A stretch of DNA of 64,000 nt. It comes from DATFVA01 sp963774455 (GTDB taxonomy: Bacteria; Bacteroidota; Ignavibacteria; Ignavibacteriales; Ignavibacteriaceae). The stretch is taken from contig CAVZFD010000001.1 of the NCBI GenBank assembly GCA_963774455.1, forward strand, positions 28,383-92,382, in the 5' to 3' direction. Position numbers and translations under genes: made by a program. The notes under the pieces were generated by a model. The model saw only the letters and a program-made list of their open reading frames with translations, made no database searches and was not told the origin of the DNA. Positions 8,640 through 18,119 of this stretch are shown piece by piece (within the stretch, counting starts at the first letter, position 1; each line of letters opens with the position of its first letter).

Positions 8640-10375
8640 CCGGAACGTTTTCTGGGCTGACCACTTCTTCAGCAGGCTTGCTGATCTGGGTGTGAGAAAT
8701 GTATGTCTTTCCCCAGGCTCAAGAAGTACGCCCTTAACCATGGCCGCTTCATCGGTTAAAAAACTTAAATGTTTCGTTCACATCGATGAACGGAGCAGTG
8801 CATTCTTTGCGCTGGGAATGGCCGAAGCATCCGGAAAACCAATTATCATAATTACAACGTCGGGAACAGCTGCAGCCGAACTCTATCCTGCAGTGATAGA
8901 AGCATACCAGCAGAGAATTCCGCTGATACTCTGTACAGCCGACCGTCCGCCTGATATGATAGGCCGGGGGGCAAACCAGACGATTAACCAGCATAACCTC
9001 TACAACAATCACATAAGATATTTTAAGGATGCGGGACTACCGGAACCTTCGGCTTCAGCTATCAGAAGGATAAGGAGATACGCGGGTGAGGCTTTTATTC
9101 ATAGTAGTGGAGGTCCTGTTCACATCAACTTTCCTTTCCGCAAACCATTCGAACCGGATTCATTTACGGATGAAATAAGTGATAGAACTCAGATTCTGAT
9201 CGAAGCTCATAAAAAACGTGAGAGTATTTTCCTGAATAAAGAAACAAAACCAGTAAGCAATATTTATAAAAAAATTCTGAGTGCTATTAATGAATCCCCG
9301 AAAGGCCTGATATTGGCGGGACCAATGCAGTACGACAGCGACACAAAGAAGCAGCTTCTGAGACTAGCAGAAAAGCTGAATTATCCTGTTATAGCGGATG
9401 CCTGTTCCCAGCTAAGGTATGGAAATAAATCAAAGAACATAATAATCAATTATGAAGCTTTCCTGGGGAATGAGAAATTTGTAACTGAAAACTCTCCTGA
9501 TGTTATTCTTCATTTCGGAAGAACACCTTCATCTAAGGCCGTGGAAAACTGGATCGGAAAGATATCTGACAAAGCGATACATCATTAACGAGCACGGCGA
9601 TGTCTTTGATCCATGGAAAAATGCATCGGGTATCAGTAAATCATCCCCTTCCCTTTTCTGCAGTATGCTTCTGAACGACACGGAGAAGGCGGGCAGCACT
9701 GAATGGCTTGAAGAATTTATAAAAGCAAATGCTTCAGCGGGAATGGTTAAGGCTGAACTTATACGGAAATCCCCATTATCAAACGAGTGCACAATTATTC
9801 CCGAAGTCATAAACAACCTGCCGTCTACCGCTCACCTGATGATTTCCAATAGTATGCCTGTAAGGGATCTCGATTACTTTTCACAGCAGACTGAAAAAAC
9901 GATAATCCTCCACTCCAACCGCGGAGCAAGCGGTATCGACGGAATATTGTCAACTTCCCTCGGAATTCAGAAGGCATCAAATAAACCAGCTGCACTTATA
10001 ACAGGAGATATGGCGTTTTATTATGATCTTACTTCCCTATTAACAGCTGAGAAATACAAAATCCCCCTGGTTGTAATTCTTATTAACAACAACGGCGGGG
10101 CAATATTCGGAATGCTCCCGGTATCATCCTACGGAAAAAAGTTCAAAGATTACTTTGTTAATCCCCACAACCTCAACTTCGGCTCGATAGTTAAAGGCTT
10201 TAATGCGGAACACAGACTTATCAGGGACCGCGATGACCTGAAGAAATCAATGTCGGCCGCATTTAAAGAAAAAAAACTTACCGTTCTTGAAATAAAAACA
10301 GATATGAAGTCATCCATCGGGATGAGAACAGAATATTTCAAAAAAGCCGGGAGTCTCCCCGAAGGATTTGAATGA
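8629..10375 (+). CDS. menD: 2-succinyl-5-enolpyruvyl-6-hydroxy-3-cyclohexene-1-carboxylate synthase MenD, frameshifted
   Basis: A ThDP enzyme joining isochorismate and 2-oxoglutarate. The N-terminal half (8629-9588) has SPGSRSTPL, IDERSSAFFALGMAEASG and TTSGTAAAELYPAVIEA. The C-terminal half (from about 9575) has SNSMPVRDLD, NRGASGIDG and the ThDP motif GDMAFYYDL...INNNGG. The two halves lie in different frames. The first reads ...GKISDKAIHH-stop at 9586-9588; a +1 shift at about 9569-9580 gives SDKRYIINEHGDVFDP, the expected MenD continuation. Nothing else is missing, and together the halves have normal length (~580 aa). This is either an inserted base in the assembly, a recent mutation or, less likely, recoding. 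The end overlaps menH by 4 bases (ATGA). Confidence 0.9.
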
Positions 10376-11202
10376 GAGTAAAGTATTTGAATGTTTTTCT
10401 GAATGTTGAAGAGTCCGGGAAAATTAATAAATCAGCCGATAACATTTTTTTCCTTCACGGATTTACAGGCAGCTCGGATGACTGGGCCGGCGTTCTTCCG
10501 GAAATAGACAACCGGTTTAATAAGTACACAATCGATCTCCTCGGTCATGGTAAAAGCGATTTTCCGAATGATCCTTCTTTATATACCTGGGAACTCCAGG
10601 TCGAACAGCTGAACAAGATAATCACGGGCTTCACAGAAGGAAAAGTCATCCTTTCCGGCTACTCTATGGGGGGCAGACTCGCTTTATGTTATGCTTACAC
10701 ATACCCGGAACGGGTGCTGGGACTAATACTTGAAAGTTCATCACCAGGGATTAAGAGCAAAAGGCAGAGAGTAAAAAGAATTAAAGAGGATGAGGCCCTC
10801 GCATCTTTTATTTCAACTCATCCTGTCGCTGAATTTGTTGACCTGTGGCTTAGTAAAGAGATTTTTGCCACCCAGCTCCGCTTTTCTGAAGAAAAGAGGA
10901 ATAAAATAAAGAAGAACAAAATGAAGAATGATCCTGTGGGATTATCCAACTCACTTCTGGGGTTCAGCACCGGCAAAATGCCTTCCCTTTATCCGGAGCT
11001 GAAGAAAATAAGTACACAGACACTTCTTCTTACAGGAGAACTCGACACCAGGTTCACGGAATTAAATAAAATCATTGTTAAAAAGTTTCCTTCCGCAAAA
11101 CATGTTATAATCAAAAATGCAGGGCATACTGTTCATCTTGAAGAACCGTTAAAATTCAGTGCTGCTGTTAATAATTTCCTTAAATCCTTTATTAAGATTT
11201 AA
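10372..11202 (+). CDS. menH: SHCHC synthase MenH (alpha/beta hydrolase)
   Basis: Removes pyruvate from the MenD product to give 2-succinyl-6-hydroxy-2,4-cyclohexadiene-1-carboxylate. The sequence shows an alpha/beta-hydrolase fold: the oxyanion HGFTGSSDDW, the nucleophile elbow GYSMGGRLAL (Ser in G-x-S-x-G), LTGELDTRF with the acid Asp, and NAGHTVHLEEP with the catalytic His. At 276 residues it matches MenH. It overlaps menD by 4 bases. Assignment as MenH rather than a generic hydrolase rests on position between menD and menB. Confidence 0.88.
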   Translation: MRVKYLNVFLNVEESGKINKSADNIFFLHGFTGSSDDWAGVLPEIDNRFNKYTIDLLGHGKSDFPNDPSLYTWELQVEQLNKIITGFTEGKVILSGYSMGGRLALCYAYTYPERVLGLILESSSPGIKSKRQRVKRIKEDEALASFISTHPVAEFVDLWLSKEIFATQLRFSEEKRNKIKKNKMKNDPVGLSNSLLGFSTGKMPSLYPELKKISTQTLLLTGELDTRFTELNKIIVKKFPSAKHVIIKNAGHTVHLEEPLKFSAAVNNFLKSFIKI

Positions 11203-11295
11203 AACTTATAATATATCTTTTCCTGTTTTTCTTTTTATTATTTTCTTTTAACTTTAATGCGTAGTTAAATATATTTACCACAAACGGGGAGTAAA

Positions 11296-12981
11296 ATGAA
11301 AACTGCCAGCCTTCTTATCATGTTTTTTATTCTTTCAATTAACATTTACTCACAGTCAGGTTATCCCGAACCTTTAAGAACCGGGAAACAGTTTCTTGTC
11401 CATTCAGCGGGACTGCCTGAAGAATTCCTGCTCTTTTCTCCCGATACAGCATCACAAATATTATTCAACCCCGCCCGCGCGAATGACTTTTCCAAAAACT
11501 TTATCTACGTAAATTATTTGTCTGACAATAACTACTCATATTATTATCCTATATATTATACGGGAGGTGAGTACGTTGTTATAAAAGAGACAGGAGGACT
11601 GAAAAAAGCTGCGGGCTTTAATTTCCCTCAGATTTACCAGGAAAGTTTTGCCACATATAAAAGTCCTACCTTCTCTGCAGCCGCGTTAATTAATTCCGGC
11701 AATGCAAAATGGCTGTTTGAACTATCCAATGGAATAAACACCTCCGGTTCATCCTTAAATTACTTTGACAATTCTACTGCTGTGACGGAACCTCGCATCT
11801 GGTATTCCAATAATCATAACACAATCAGCCAGGAAAACCGGAGCGATGGAACACTGACATCATTTAAAATCTCCAGGATCTTTAAGTCAGGTGATCTGAA
11901 TCTGTCTGCAGGAGCATTCGGAATAATACTTACCGATAATGATAATGGGAACATATTGAACACTTCGGAAAATTATTACTTTAAAAATATAATCCCCTTC
12001 GATAGCGTCAGGTACAGAGATTATAGCCTCGCTTCAGAATCAGCACAAATAAATGAAAATGGTTCCAGGTATGTTATCGGATTGGAATTTACAGCCGGTT
12101 CCGGCTTGTTCGATTATGTAGGATCGATTGATTACCAGTTCGGTGACAATTCATACAAAAACAATCATAATTTAAACACTTATTCCTATGATAGTTCAAG
12201 ATATTCACCTGATCAGCAATGGAATTTTCAGCGTAGGGAAGAGTTTAGAACAAGTTCCGTGACATCATCCCAAAAACCTTCAGTGTTAAATTTTTCTAAT
12301 TATTTCCGGCATAAACTTGGAATGATTGATCCGGATGATAATGCTTTTATTTCAGTTAATGCATTTTACTCATCAGGTAATATCTCGTACCTGAATAATT
12401 ATGAAAGGATCTATCGTAATTATTGGGAGAATGAAATCACAGGGGATACTACAACAACTACTAATTCCGACAATTATGATATTAACGACTGGGGACTTAC
12501 AGTCTCCGCAGGATATGCTCTTGGAAAAAAAGTTGATGACCTTTCCTTTCTAACGGGATTCAGAATTATCGGCAATGTTGAACACCTGGATGGCCTTAGC
12601 CGATTCAACGTGGGTTCGATAGAGGGCGGATTTGTAAAAGAAAGCTGGAAACCATCAATGTTTTCTATAACTCTTCCTGTCTATGTTGATTATTCCCCCG
12701 CTGAGTGGGTGTCCGTTTTCGGCGGTATTAATTACTCGTATGTTTACAGAAATAATAAAACTCAGCAGGAAATGAATATATTATTCAAGCAGAGCTCTCC
12801 TTCAACTGAAACGAATGAAGAGTTAACCTTTAACACAATCGTTCACGGCTGGCATTCTTATAAATCAATTTACTTCGGGTGCGTGCTCAGGCATTCCTCC
12901 GGACTGAGGGCGCAGTTCCTGTTCGACAGGGATATTACGTATGTGCCCGGCTGGAATGTATCGCTGGGGTACGAATTATAA
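11296..12981 (+). CDS. Secreted/outer-membrane beta-rich protein, unknown family
   Basis: A 561-residue protein with signal peptide (LLIMFFILSINIYSQS, cleavage near residue 20). The rest is rich in Asn, Ser, Tyr and alternating strands and ends with DITYVPGWNVSLGYEL, an aromatic-rich last strand as in outer-membrane barrels. GGGGAG lies before the ATG. It sits inside the men cluster between menH and menB but has its own 93-base upstream gap, and a hairpin follows. Its position there is probably incidental, because nothing in it suggests quinone chemistry. I do not recognise a family. Confidence 0.6.
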   Translation: MKTASLLIMFFILSINIYSQSGYPEPLRTGKQFLVHSAGLPEEFLLFSPDTASQILFNPARANDFSKNFIYVNYLSDNNYSYYYPIYYTGGEYVVIKETGGLKKAAGFNFPQIYQESFATYKSPTFSAAALINSGNAKWLFELSNGINTSGSSLNYFDNSTAVTEPRIWYSNNHNTISQENRSDGTLTSFKISRIFKSGDLNLSAGAFGIILTDNDNGNILNTSENYYFKNIIPFDSVRYRDYSLASESAQINENGSRYVIGLEFTAGSGLFDYVGSIDYQFGDNSYKNNHNLNTYSYDSSRYSPDQQWNFQRREEFRTSSVTSSQKPSVLNFSNYFRHKLGMIDPDDNAFISVNAFYSSGNISYLNNYERIYRNYWENEITGDTTTTTNSDNYDINDWGLTVSAGYALGKKVDDLSFLTGFRIIGNVEHLDGLSRFNVGSIEGGFVKESWKPSMFSITLPVYVDYSPAEWVSVFGGINYSYVYRNNKTQQEMNILFKQSSPSTETNEELTFNTIVHGWHSYKSIYFGCVLRHSSGLRAQFLFDRDITYVPGWNVSLGYEL

Positions 12982-13010
12982 TTTACAGTTAATAATTTAT
13001 AATTAACAAT

Positions 13011-13043
13011 GAGCCTCCGTGATATAAATCATGTCCGGAGGCT
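13011..13043 (+). terminator. Strong hairpin, possible terminator
   Basis: GAGCCTCCG and CGGAGGCTC form a perfect 9-bp stem around a 15-base loop, 30 bases after the stop of the 561-residue protein. There is no T-run directly after it, so it may be a weak terminator or an mRNA-stabilising stem. Confidence 0.5.
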
Positions 13044-13060
13044 CCATTAATCATCCTACA

Positions 13061-13165
13061 TTGTTAATTTTTATTTGTTAATTTCCATTCTCCATTATTC
13101 ATTTTTAATTGTTAATTTTTCATTATTCATTGTTAATTTTTAACTGTTAATTAATCATTGTTAAT
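13061..13165. repeat. Heptanucleotide tandem repeat (TTGTTAA/TATTCAT type)
   Basis: About 15 consecutive 7-base units (ttgttaa, tttttat, tattcat, ttttaat, tgttaat and so on) keep an exact 7-base register although the units vary. It ends about 17 bases before menB's start. The 7-base period is shared by other, unrelated repeat tracts in the window. Confidence 0.75.
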
Positions 13166-13182
13166 TCCCCCCGAGGTAAAGG

Positions 13183-14016
13183 ATGTCTTTTAACTGGAAA
13201 AAAGCTAAGGAATACCAGGATATTATTTATGAAAAAATGGATGGAATTGCCAGAGTAACCATCAATCGTCCCGAAGTACGCAATGCCTTCCGTCCGGAAA
13301 CAGTCATGGAAATGTATGATGCTTTTGCCGATGCAAGAGAAGACCAGGAAATCGGTGTTGTACTTTTAACAGGTTACGGTCCCGCCAAAGACGGCAAATA
13401 CGCTTTCTGTTCCGGGGGTGATCAGAGGATACGCGGCGACCAGGGCTATGTTGGCAAGGACGGGGTTCCGAGACTTAATGTTCTCGATCTGCAGAAACTA
13501 ATCAGAAGTATGCCTAAACCGGTAATCGCACTTGTGGCCGGTTATGCGATAGGAGGAGGACATGTACTACACGTTGTCTGCGATCTTACAATAGCGGCGG
13601 ATAACGCTATATTCGGACAAACAGGACCAAAGGTTGGAAGCTTCGACGGAGGATTCGGGTCGAGCTATCTTGCAAGGATAGTGGGACAGAAAAAAGCACG
13701 CGAAATATGGTACCTGTGTGATCAGTATAACGCGGATGAGGCTTTCCAGATGGGGCTGGTAAATAAAGTCGTGCCTGTTGAAGAACTTGAAAATACCGGT
13801 GTTGAATGGGCAAAGAAAATATTAGAGAAAAGTCCCCTTGCCATCCGCCTCCTGAAATCAGCTTTTAATGCAGAACTTGACGGACAGGCGGGCATCCAGG
13901 AACTTGCGGGCAATGCAACTTTGTTATACTACATGAGCGAAGAGGCTCAGGAAGGCAAAAAAGCTTATCTAGAGAAGAGAAAACCTGAGTTTAATAAATT
14001 CCCAAAACTGCCGTAA
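13183..14016 (+). CDS. menB: 1,4-dihydroxy-2-naphthoyl-CoA synthase MenB
   Basis: Closes the second ring of the naphthoquinone by cyclising O-succinylbenzoyl-CoA. It is a crotonase-fold protein with the family marks FCSGGDQRIRGDQGYVG, VAGYAIGGGHVLHVVCDLTI (oxyanion hole) and FGQTGPKVGSFDGGFGSSYL, the last being diagnostic for MenB over other enoyl-CoA hydratases. At 277 residues it has the expected length. GAGG lies 9 bases before the ATG. It opens the menB-A-C-E transcription unit, with menA starting 11 bases after its stop. Confidence 0.95.
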   Translation: MSFNWKKAKEYQDIIYEKMDGIARVTINRPEVRNAFRPETVMEMYDAFADAREDQEIGVVLLTGYGPAKDGKYAFCSGGDQRIRGDQGYVGKDGVPRLNVLDLQKLIRSMPKPVIALVAGYAIGGGHVLHVVCDLTIAADNAIFGQTGPKVGSFDGGFGSSYLARIVGQKKAREIWYLCDQYNADEAFQMGLVNKVVPVEELENTGVEWAKKILEKSPLAIRLLKSAFNAELDGQAGIQELAGNATLLYYMSEEAQEGKKAYLEKRKPEFNKFPKLP

Positions 14017-14027
14017 AAGAAAGACGA

Positions 14028-14924
14028 ATGGAAAAACAGACAGAAATACCAACAAAGCTTGAAAGCTGGATAATAGCAAGCAGACCCAAAACTCTCTTCG
14101 CGGCAATAGTACCAGTTTTTGTGGGATCGGGAGTTGCGATCAGCGAAGGTATATTCATACCCATTTACTCTTTAGTGGCTCTTCTCTGCTCTATCCTTAT
14201 ACAGATCGGCACCAATTATACCAACGATCTTTATGATTACACTAAAGGGGCGGATAATGAGAAACGCAAAGGTCCCAGAAGAGTGCTTGCAAGCGGATAC
14301 ATCACTGTCGGCGAAATGAAATTTGCCATCGTCTTAACTTTTCTTGTCTCATTTCTCCTTGGATTATACCTTGTCTATGTTGGCGGATGGGTAATCCTCG
14401 CTGTTGGTGTATTCTCAATAATTGCGGGCATTGCCTATACTGCTGGTCCCTTCCCGCTTGCATACAACGGACTGGGCGATATCTTCGTTTTTGGTTTCTT
14501 CGGCGTTATCGGGACTGTATTTACCTACTACCTGCATTCGCATCATATAAATTTTGTCTCGCTTCTCGCATCGGTGCCGGTAGGCTCGCTTGTAACGAAT
14601 ATACTCGTCGTGAATAACTACCGCGATATAGAAGAAGACCGCGCGGCAAACAAAAATACCCTTGCCGTAAAGATGGGAAGGACGTTCACCCGTTACCAGT
14701 TTATTTTCCTTATCGTGATTTCATTCCTTACTCCCCTCGCGCTCTATTTATTTTTCGGCTATACCTTATGGATATTTCTACCTTATGTAACGGTACCTTT
14801 TGCGGCAAAAGCCGTAAAGATGATTACTACCCTGGAAGGAACAGACCTTAATAAGACCCTTGAACTTACTGCCCAGCTGTCAGCTTTATTCGGCATCCTC
14901 TTCTCTGCCGGCCTTGCACTGTGA
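14028..14924 (+). CDS. menA: 1,4-dihydroxy-2-naphthoate polyprenyltransferase MenA
   Basis: Attaches the isoprenoid tail to DHNA in the inner membrane. The first Asp-rich site appears as NYTNDLYDYTKGADNEKRKG and the second as NNYRDIEEDRAANKNTLAVK, both typical of MenA. About eight to nine hydrophobic helices follow the usual UbiA pattern; 298 residues is normal. It starts 11 bases after menB and ends in an ATG/GTG-type overlap with menC (GTGA), so the four genes are coupled. Confidence 0.94.
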   Translation: MEKQTEIPTKLESWIIASRPKTLFAAIVPVFVGSGVAISEGIFIPIYSLVALLCSILIQIGTNYTNDLYDYTKGADNEKRKGPRRVLASGYITVGEMKFAIVLTFLVSFLLGLYLVYVGGWVILAVGVFSIIAGIAYTAGPFPLAYNGLGDIFVFGFFGVIGTVFTYYLHSHHINFVSLLASVPVGSLVTNILVVNNYRDIEEDRAANKNTLAVKMGRTFTRYQFIFLIVISFLTPLALYLFFGYTLWIFLPYVTVPFAAKAVKMITTLEGTDLNKTLELTAQLSALFGILFSAGLAL

Positions 14925-15949
14925 CGAACCTTGAGCTTACATATGCCCCTTACCACCTCCGGCTTTCGAAGCCTTTTATTACTTCAAAAGGAGTGATTAA
15001 AGAGAGGAAAGGATTTGTTATTTCATTAAAAAATCTCTCCATTGCGGAGGGAATCGGAGAAGCTGCCCCCCTTCCGGAATTCGGTTCGGAAAGTTTCGAG
15101 GATGACGAAAAAACACTCAAAGATATCCGCCTTAACCTAAAGCTCGATCTGAATAACCTGGTTCCTTCTATTGAAAGCAGTCTTGCTGATTTTGATCATC
15201 TTCCTGCATTGAGAAGCGGTCTTGAGCAGGCATTGCTTAACCTTATATGCATTGAACGAAAAACAACCCTGAGCGAACTCTTTCATAAACCTGTCTCAAG
15301 GAATATAAGCGTGAACGGTGTTATTGATATGCTGGCAAAAGAGGAGGCTCTGAACAGGTCAAAGGAATTGAGGTCGAAGGGATTCAGAACGCTTAAGATA
15401 AAAGCCGGGCGGGAAAAGTTTGAAGAGGACCTTGAGATAATCAGGGAGATAAGGAATGAAGCGGGAAGAAATACCAGTCTGCGTATCGATGTTAACGGGA
15501 AATGGTCACCCGATGAAGCTGCGGTTAATCTTAAACAGCTTGAGCAATTCGAAATAGAATATACCGAACAGCCGGTGAAAGATATTATTGATTTCCCTGC
15601 AGTAAACGCCGGGACGACAATCCCCCTTGCCGCGGATGAATCTGTAAGAAGCTACAATGATGCGGTAAATATAATCAGGCAGAAGCTGGCTTCTGTTCTT
15701 ATACTGAAACCTATGATGCTCGGGGGACTTACTCATACTTTCAGGATCATCGATGAAGCCGAAAAAATGGGAGTTAAAATTGTTATTACATCCTCTTTCG
15801 AATCCTCTATCGGAAGATCTGCCGCGGTATTCGCAGCAGCCGTGCTGAAAGAACAAACTGCGCATGGACTTGCAGTTTACGACTACTTTAAAAATACGAT
15901 CGTCAATGATCCCTTCCCCGTGGAAAATGGCTTAATAAAGATCGGTTAG
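14921..15949 (+). CDS. menC: o-Succinylbenzoate synthase MenC
   Basis: Dehydrates SHCHC to o-succinylbenzoate. An enolase-superfamily enzyme: LKIKAG carries the two active-site lysines, RIDVNGKW, EYTEQP and AADESV supply the three metal ligands, and LILKPMMLGG holds the second-side Lys. At 342 residues it is of normal length. The start is GTG at 14921, overlapping the menA stop by 4 bases; no better start fits the N-terminal capping domain. It ends 2 bases before menE. Confidence 0.93.
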   Translation: MTNLELTYAPYHLRLSKPFITSKGVIKERKGFVISLKNLSIAEGIGEAAPLPEFGSESFEDDEKTLKDIRLNLKLDLNNLVPSIESSLADFDHLPALRSGLEQALLNLICIERKTTLSELFHKPVSRNISVNGVIDMLAKEEALNRSKELRSKGFRTLKIKAGREKFEEDLEIIREIRNEAGRNTSLRIDVNGKWSPDEAAVNLKQLEQFEIEYTEQPVKDIIDFPAVNAGTTIPLAADESVRSYNDAVNIIRQKLASVLILKPMMLGGLTHTFRIIDEAEKMGVKIVITSSFESSIGRSAAVFAAAVLKEQTAHGLAVYDYFKNTIVNDPFPVENGLIKIG

Positions 15950-15951
15950 CA

Positions 15952-17397
15952 ATGATTATACCCGGCGACATTATCAGTGAAGGTATCAGCCGCAGGGACG
16001 GCCATCCTGCTGTTTTAACCCTCGAATCAGAAATCTCATATGAAGAACTAAACAGCAGAATAAGACAAACGTCCTCCTGGCTGAATTCAATAGGCATTAA
16101 AGAACACACTAAGGCAGCTCTGCTTAGCAGCAATTGTCCTGATTATGTAATCTTTCTTGCGGCGTTATGGAACCTGAACGCCTGTGTAATTCCTCTTAAC
16201 GTAATGTTATCTGATTCTGAGCTTACAGATATTATAAACTTTTCCGATGCAGAATTTCTCTTTTTCGGCCAGGCTGAGAAACGGAAACTATCTGTAAAGA
16301 TCCCCCGATATGATTTCGGTATGGTTTCGCCGGGGAAAAATGATTTTACAGCTCCAGGAATTGATCCTGATGCTGTTTCACTGATTATGTTTACTTCAGG
16401 AGCAACGGGCCAGCCCAAAGGCGTAATGCATTCACTGAATAACCTGCTGAATAGTGCAGACAACAGCCAGGAACTTCTGAAGCAAACTTCCGATGACCGC
16501 TGGCTCGCAAGCCTTCCTTTTTATCATATCGGAGGACTATCGATCATCATACGAGCATTCCGTTATGGTTCGCCGCTTATAATCCCTGGCTCCTTAAAAA
16601 ATGATGACCTTGTAAAAGCATTCAACAATCTGAAGCCTTCATTCGCATCTCTTGTTTCAACTCAGCTAAAAAGGATGCTTGAAAGCGGCTGGCAGCCCTC
16701 GGAAGAGTTAAAAAATATCCTTCTCGGTGGAGGATTTGCAGATGAAGAACTTATAAAGGAGGCTTCTGCAGCAGGATGTCCGGTTTCAAATGTCTACGGT
16801 TCTACCGAAACATCTGCTTTTGTAACTGCAATTGATCCTGCTAATATTAATAACAAACCCCTCTCTGCAGGTAAAGCTCTGGGCGGCAATAAAGTTTTTA
16901 TAGTCGATGACCAGCTCAATAAAGAAAAAGCCGGCCGACGCGGAGAAATATTAATTCAGAGTACAGCACTGTTTCACGGGTATTACAAGGATGAAAAAGA
17001 AACGGGGAAAAAATTAACCGCAAAGGGATATTTAACGGGTGATGTTGGTTATACAGATCATGAAGGCGATCTGTTTGTTGAAGCAAGAAGAACCGATCTG
17101 ATCATTACGGGCGGGGAGAATGTTAATCCCCTCGAGGTTGAGGCAGCATTAAAGAATATGCCTGGAATAGGCGACAGCTGCGTGTTTGCAATGCCTGACA
17201 AAGAATGGGGCCAGATAGTCGCAGCAGCGGTTGTATTAAAAATGGATGTTACGATTAAAGAAATAGTAGAATACCTGAAGGAGAAAATTGCAGGTTATAA
17301 GATCCCAAAAAGGTTTTTCCCTGTTGAGAGCATTCCCAGATCACCTTTGGGGAAAATATTGAGGGGGAAGGTTAGAGAGGAATGCGAGATCATTTAA
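15952..17397 (+). CDS. menE: o-Succinylbenzoate-CoA ligase MenE
   Basis: Adenylates o-succinylbenzoate and loads CoA. An ANL-family protein: the P-loop MFTSGATGQPKGVMHS, VYGSTETSAF, the hinge TGDVGYTDHEGDLFVEAR followed by RTDLIITGGENVNPLEVE, and the C-terminal Lys in RSPLGKILRGK. At 481 residues it is complete. Translation ends at TAA inside the first ATTTAAG unit of a 7-base repeat, so the repeat supplies the stop. It starts 2 bases after menC. With menF/D/H/B/A/C it completes the route to demethylmenaquinone, except for the final methyltransferase, which is not seen here. Confidence 0.94.
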   Translation: MIIPGDIISEGISRRDGHPAVLTLESEISYEELNSRIRQTSSWLNSIGIKEHTKAALLSSNCPDYVIFLAALWNLNACVIPLNVMLSDSELTDIINFSDAEFLFFGQAEKRKLSVKIPRYDFGMVSPGKNDFTAPGIDPDAVSLIMFTSGATGQPKGVMHSLNNLLNSADNSQELLKQTSDDRWLASLPFYHIGGLSIIIRAFRYGSPLIIPGSLKNDDLVKAFNNLKPSFASLVSTQLKRMLESGWQPSEELKNILLGGGFADEELIKEASAAGCPVSNVYGSTETSAFVTAIDPANINNKPLSAGKALGGNKVFIVDDQLNKEKAGRRGEILIQSTALFHGYYKDEKETGKKLTAKGYLTGDVGYTDHEGDLFVEARRTDLIITGGENVNPLEVEAALKNMPGIGDSCVFAMPDKEWGQIVAAAVVLKMDVTIKEIVEYLKEKIAGYKIPKRFFPVESIPRSPLGKILRGKVREECEII

Positions 17398-17570
17398 GAT
17401 TTAAGATTTAAGATTTAATATTTAATATTTAATATTTAATATTCAATCTTCAATTTTCAATCTTCAATCCAACAATGAACAATTCCTTTTTACTTTTTCC
17501 TTTTTACTTTTTCCTTTTTACTTTTTCCTTTTTACTTTTTCCTTTTTACTTTTTCCTTTTTACTTTTTCC
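17393..17570. repeat. Two adjoining heptanucleotide repeat tracts
   Basis: The first tract runs ATTTAAG, ATTTAAT, ATTCAAT, CTTCAAT in 7-base register (17393-17466) and begins inside menE's stop codon. The second is CTTTTTA/CTTTTTC repeated (about 17487-17570), ending just before the thioesterase stop. They fill the whole convergent gap. Confidence 0.85.
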
Positions 17571-17573
17571 CCT

Positions 17574-17984
17574 TCAATCTTCAATTTTAAGATGCTCTTC
17601 CAATCCTGATCTTACTTCATCTATTATCGGTGTTTTCTTCCATTTCTTTTTATCAACAAAAATATGAACGGTTTTAACCTGGTTTGTTATTTCACCTTTC
17701 GAATTCCTGCAGGCATATGAAAGTTCAAATGAATTCTCTTTCATCCTACTTACAGTAACTTCAATCGTTACCTCCTCTCCCGGTCTGAGCGGAAGCATAT
17801 AGTCGCTTTCCGAATGAATTATCGGCACGACATACTCTTCATTATTCCAGTAATCTGATTCAAGTTTAAACGACCTGATAAGATCCTCATAAGCAGAATG
17901 ACATAATTCGAATATTCTGCCGAAAAATAATATCCCCGCGGGATCACAGTCGTAGAAATTTATTGTCCTTTTTATTTTATGCAT
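17574..17984 (-). CDS. 4HBT-family acyl-CoA thioesterase, likely DHNA-CoA hydrolase
   Basis: A hot-dog-fold thioesterase of ~136 residues. FYDCDPAGILFFGRIFELCH is the 4HBT active-site helix with the catalytic Asp in DPAG; RPGEEVTIEVTV and the later strand SFELSYACRN complete the fold. I start at the ATG at 17984 (MHKIKRTINF), since the upstream in-frame start at 18005 adds residues not expected in the family. It converges on menE, the place where a 1,4-dihydroxy-2-naphthoyl-CoA hydrolase (the step between MenB and MenA) would be expected. The substrate is therefore an inference from context. Confidence 0.7.
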   Translation of the reverse strand: MHKIKRTINFYDCDPAGILFFGRIFELCHSAYEDLIRSFKLESDYWNNEEYVVPIIHSESDYMLPLRPGEEVTIEVTVSRMKENSFELSYACRNSKGEITNQVKTVHIFVDKKKWKKTPIIDEVRSGLEEHLKIED

Positions 17985-18005
17985 AAAGTCACTAACAATT
18001 AACAA

Positions 18006-18118
18006 GTCCTTTTTACTTTTTCCTTTTTCCTTTTTACTTTTTACTTTTTACTTTTTACTTTTTACTTTTTACTTTTTACTTTTTACTTTTTACTTTTTAC
18101 TTTTTACTTTTTACTTTT
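18006..18118. repeat. CTTTTTA/CTTTTTC heptanucleotide repeat
   Basis: About 16 units in exact 7-base register fill the whole gap between the nitrilase-like stop (18120) and the start of the thioesterase gene. Confidence 0.9.
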
Positions 18119-18119
18119 C

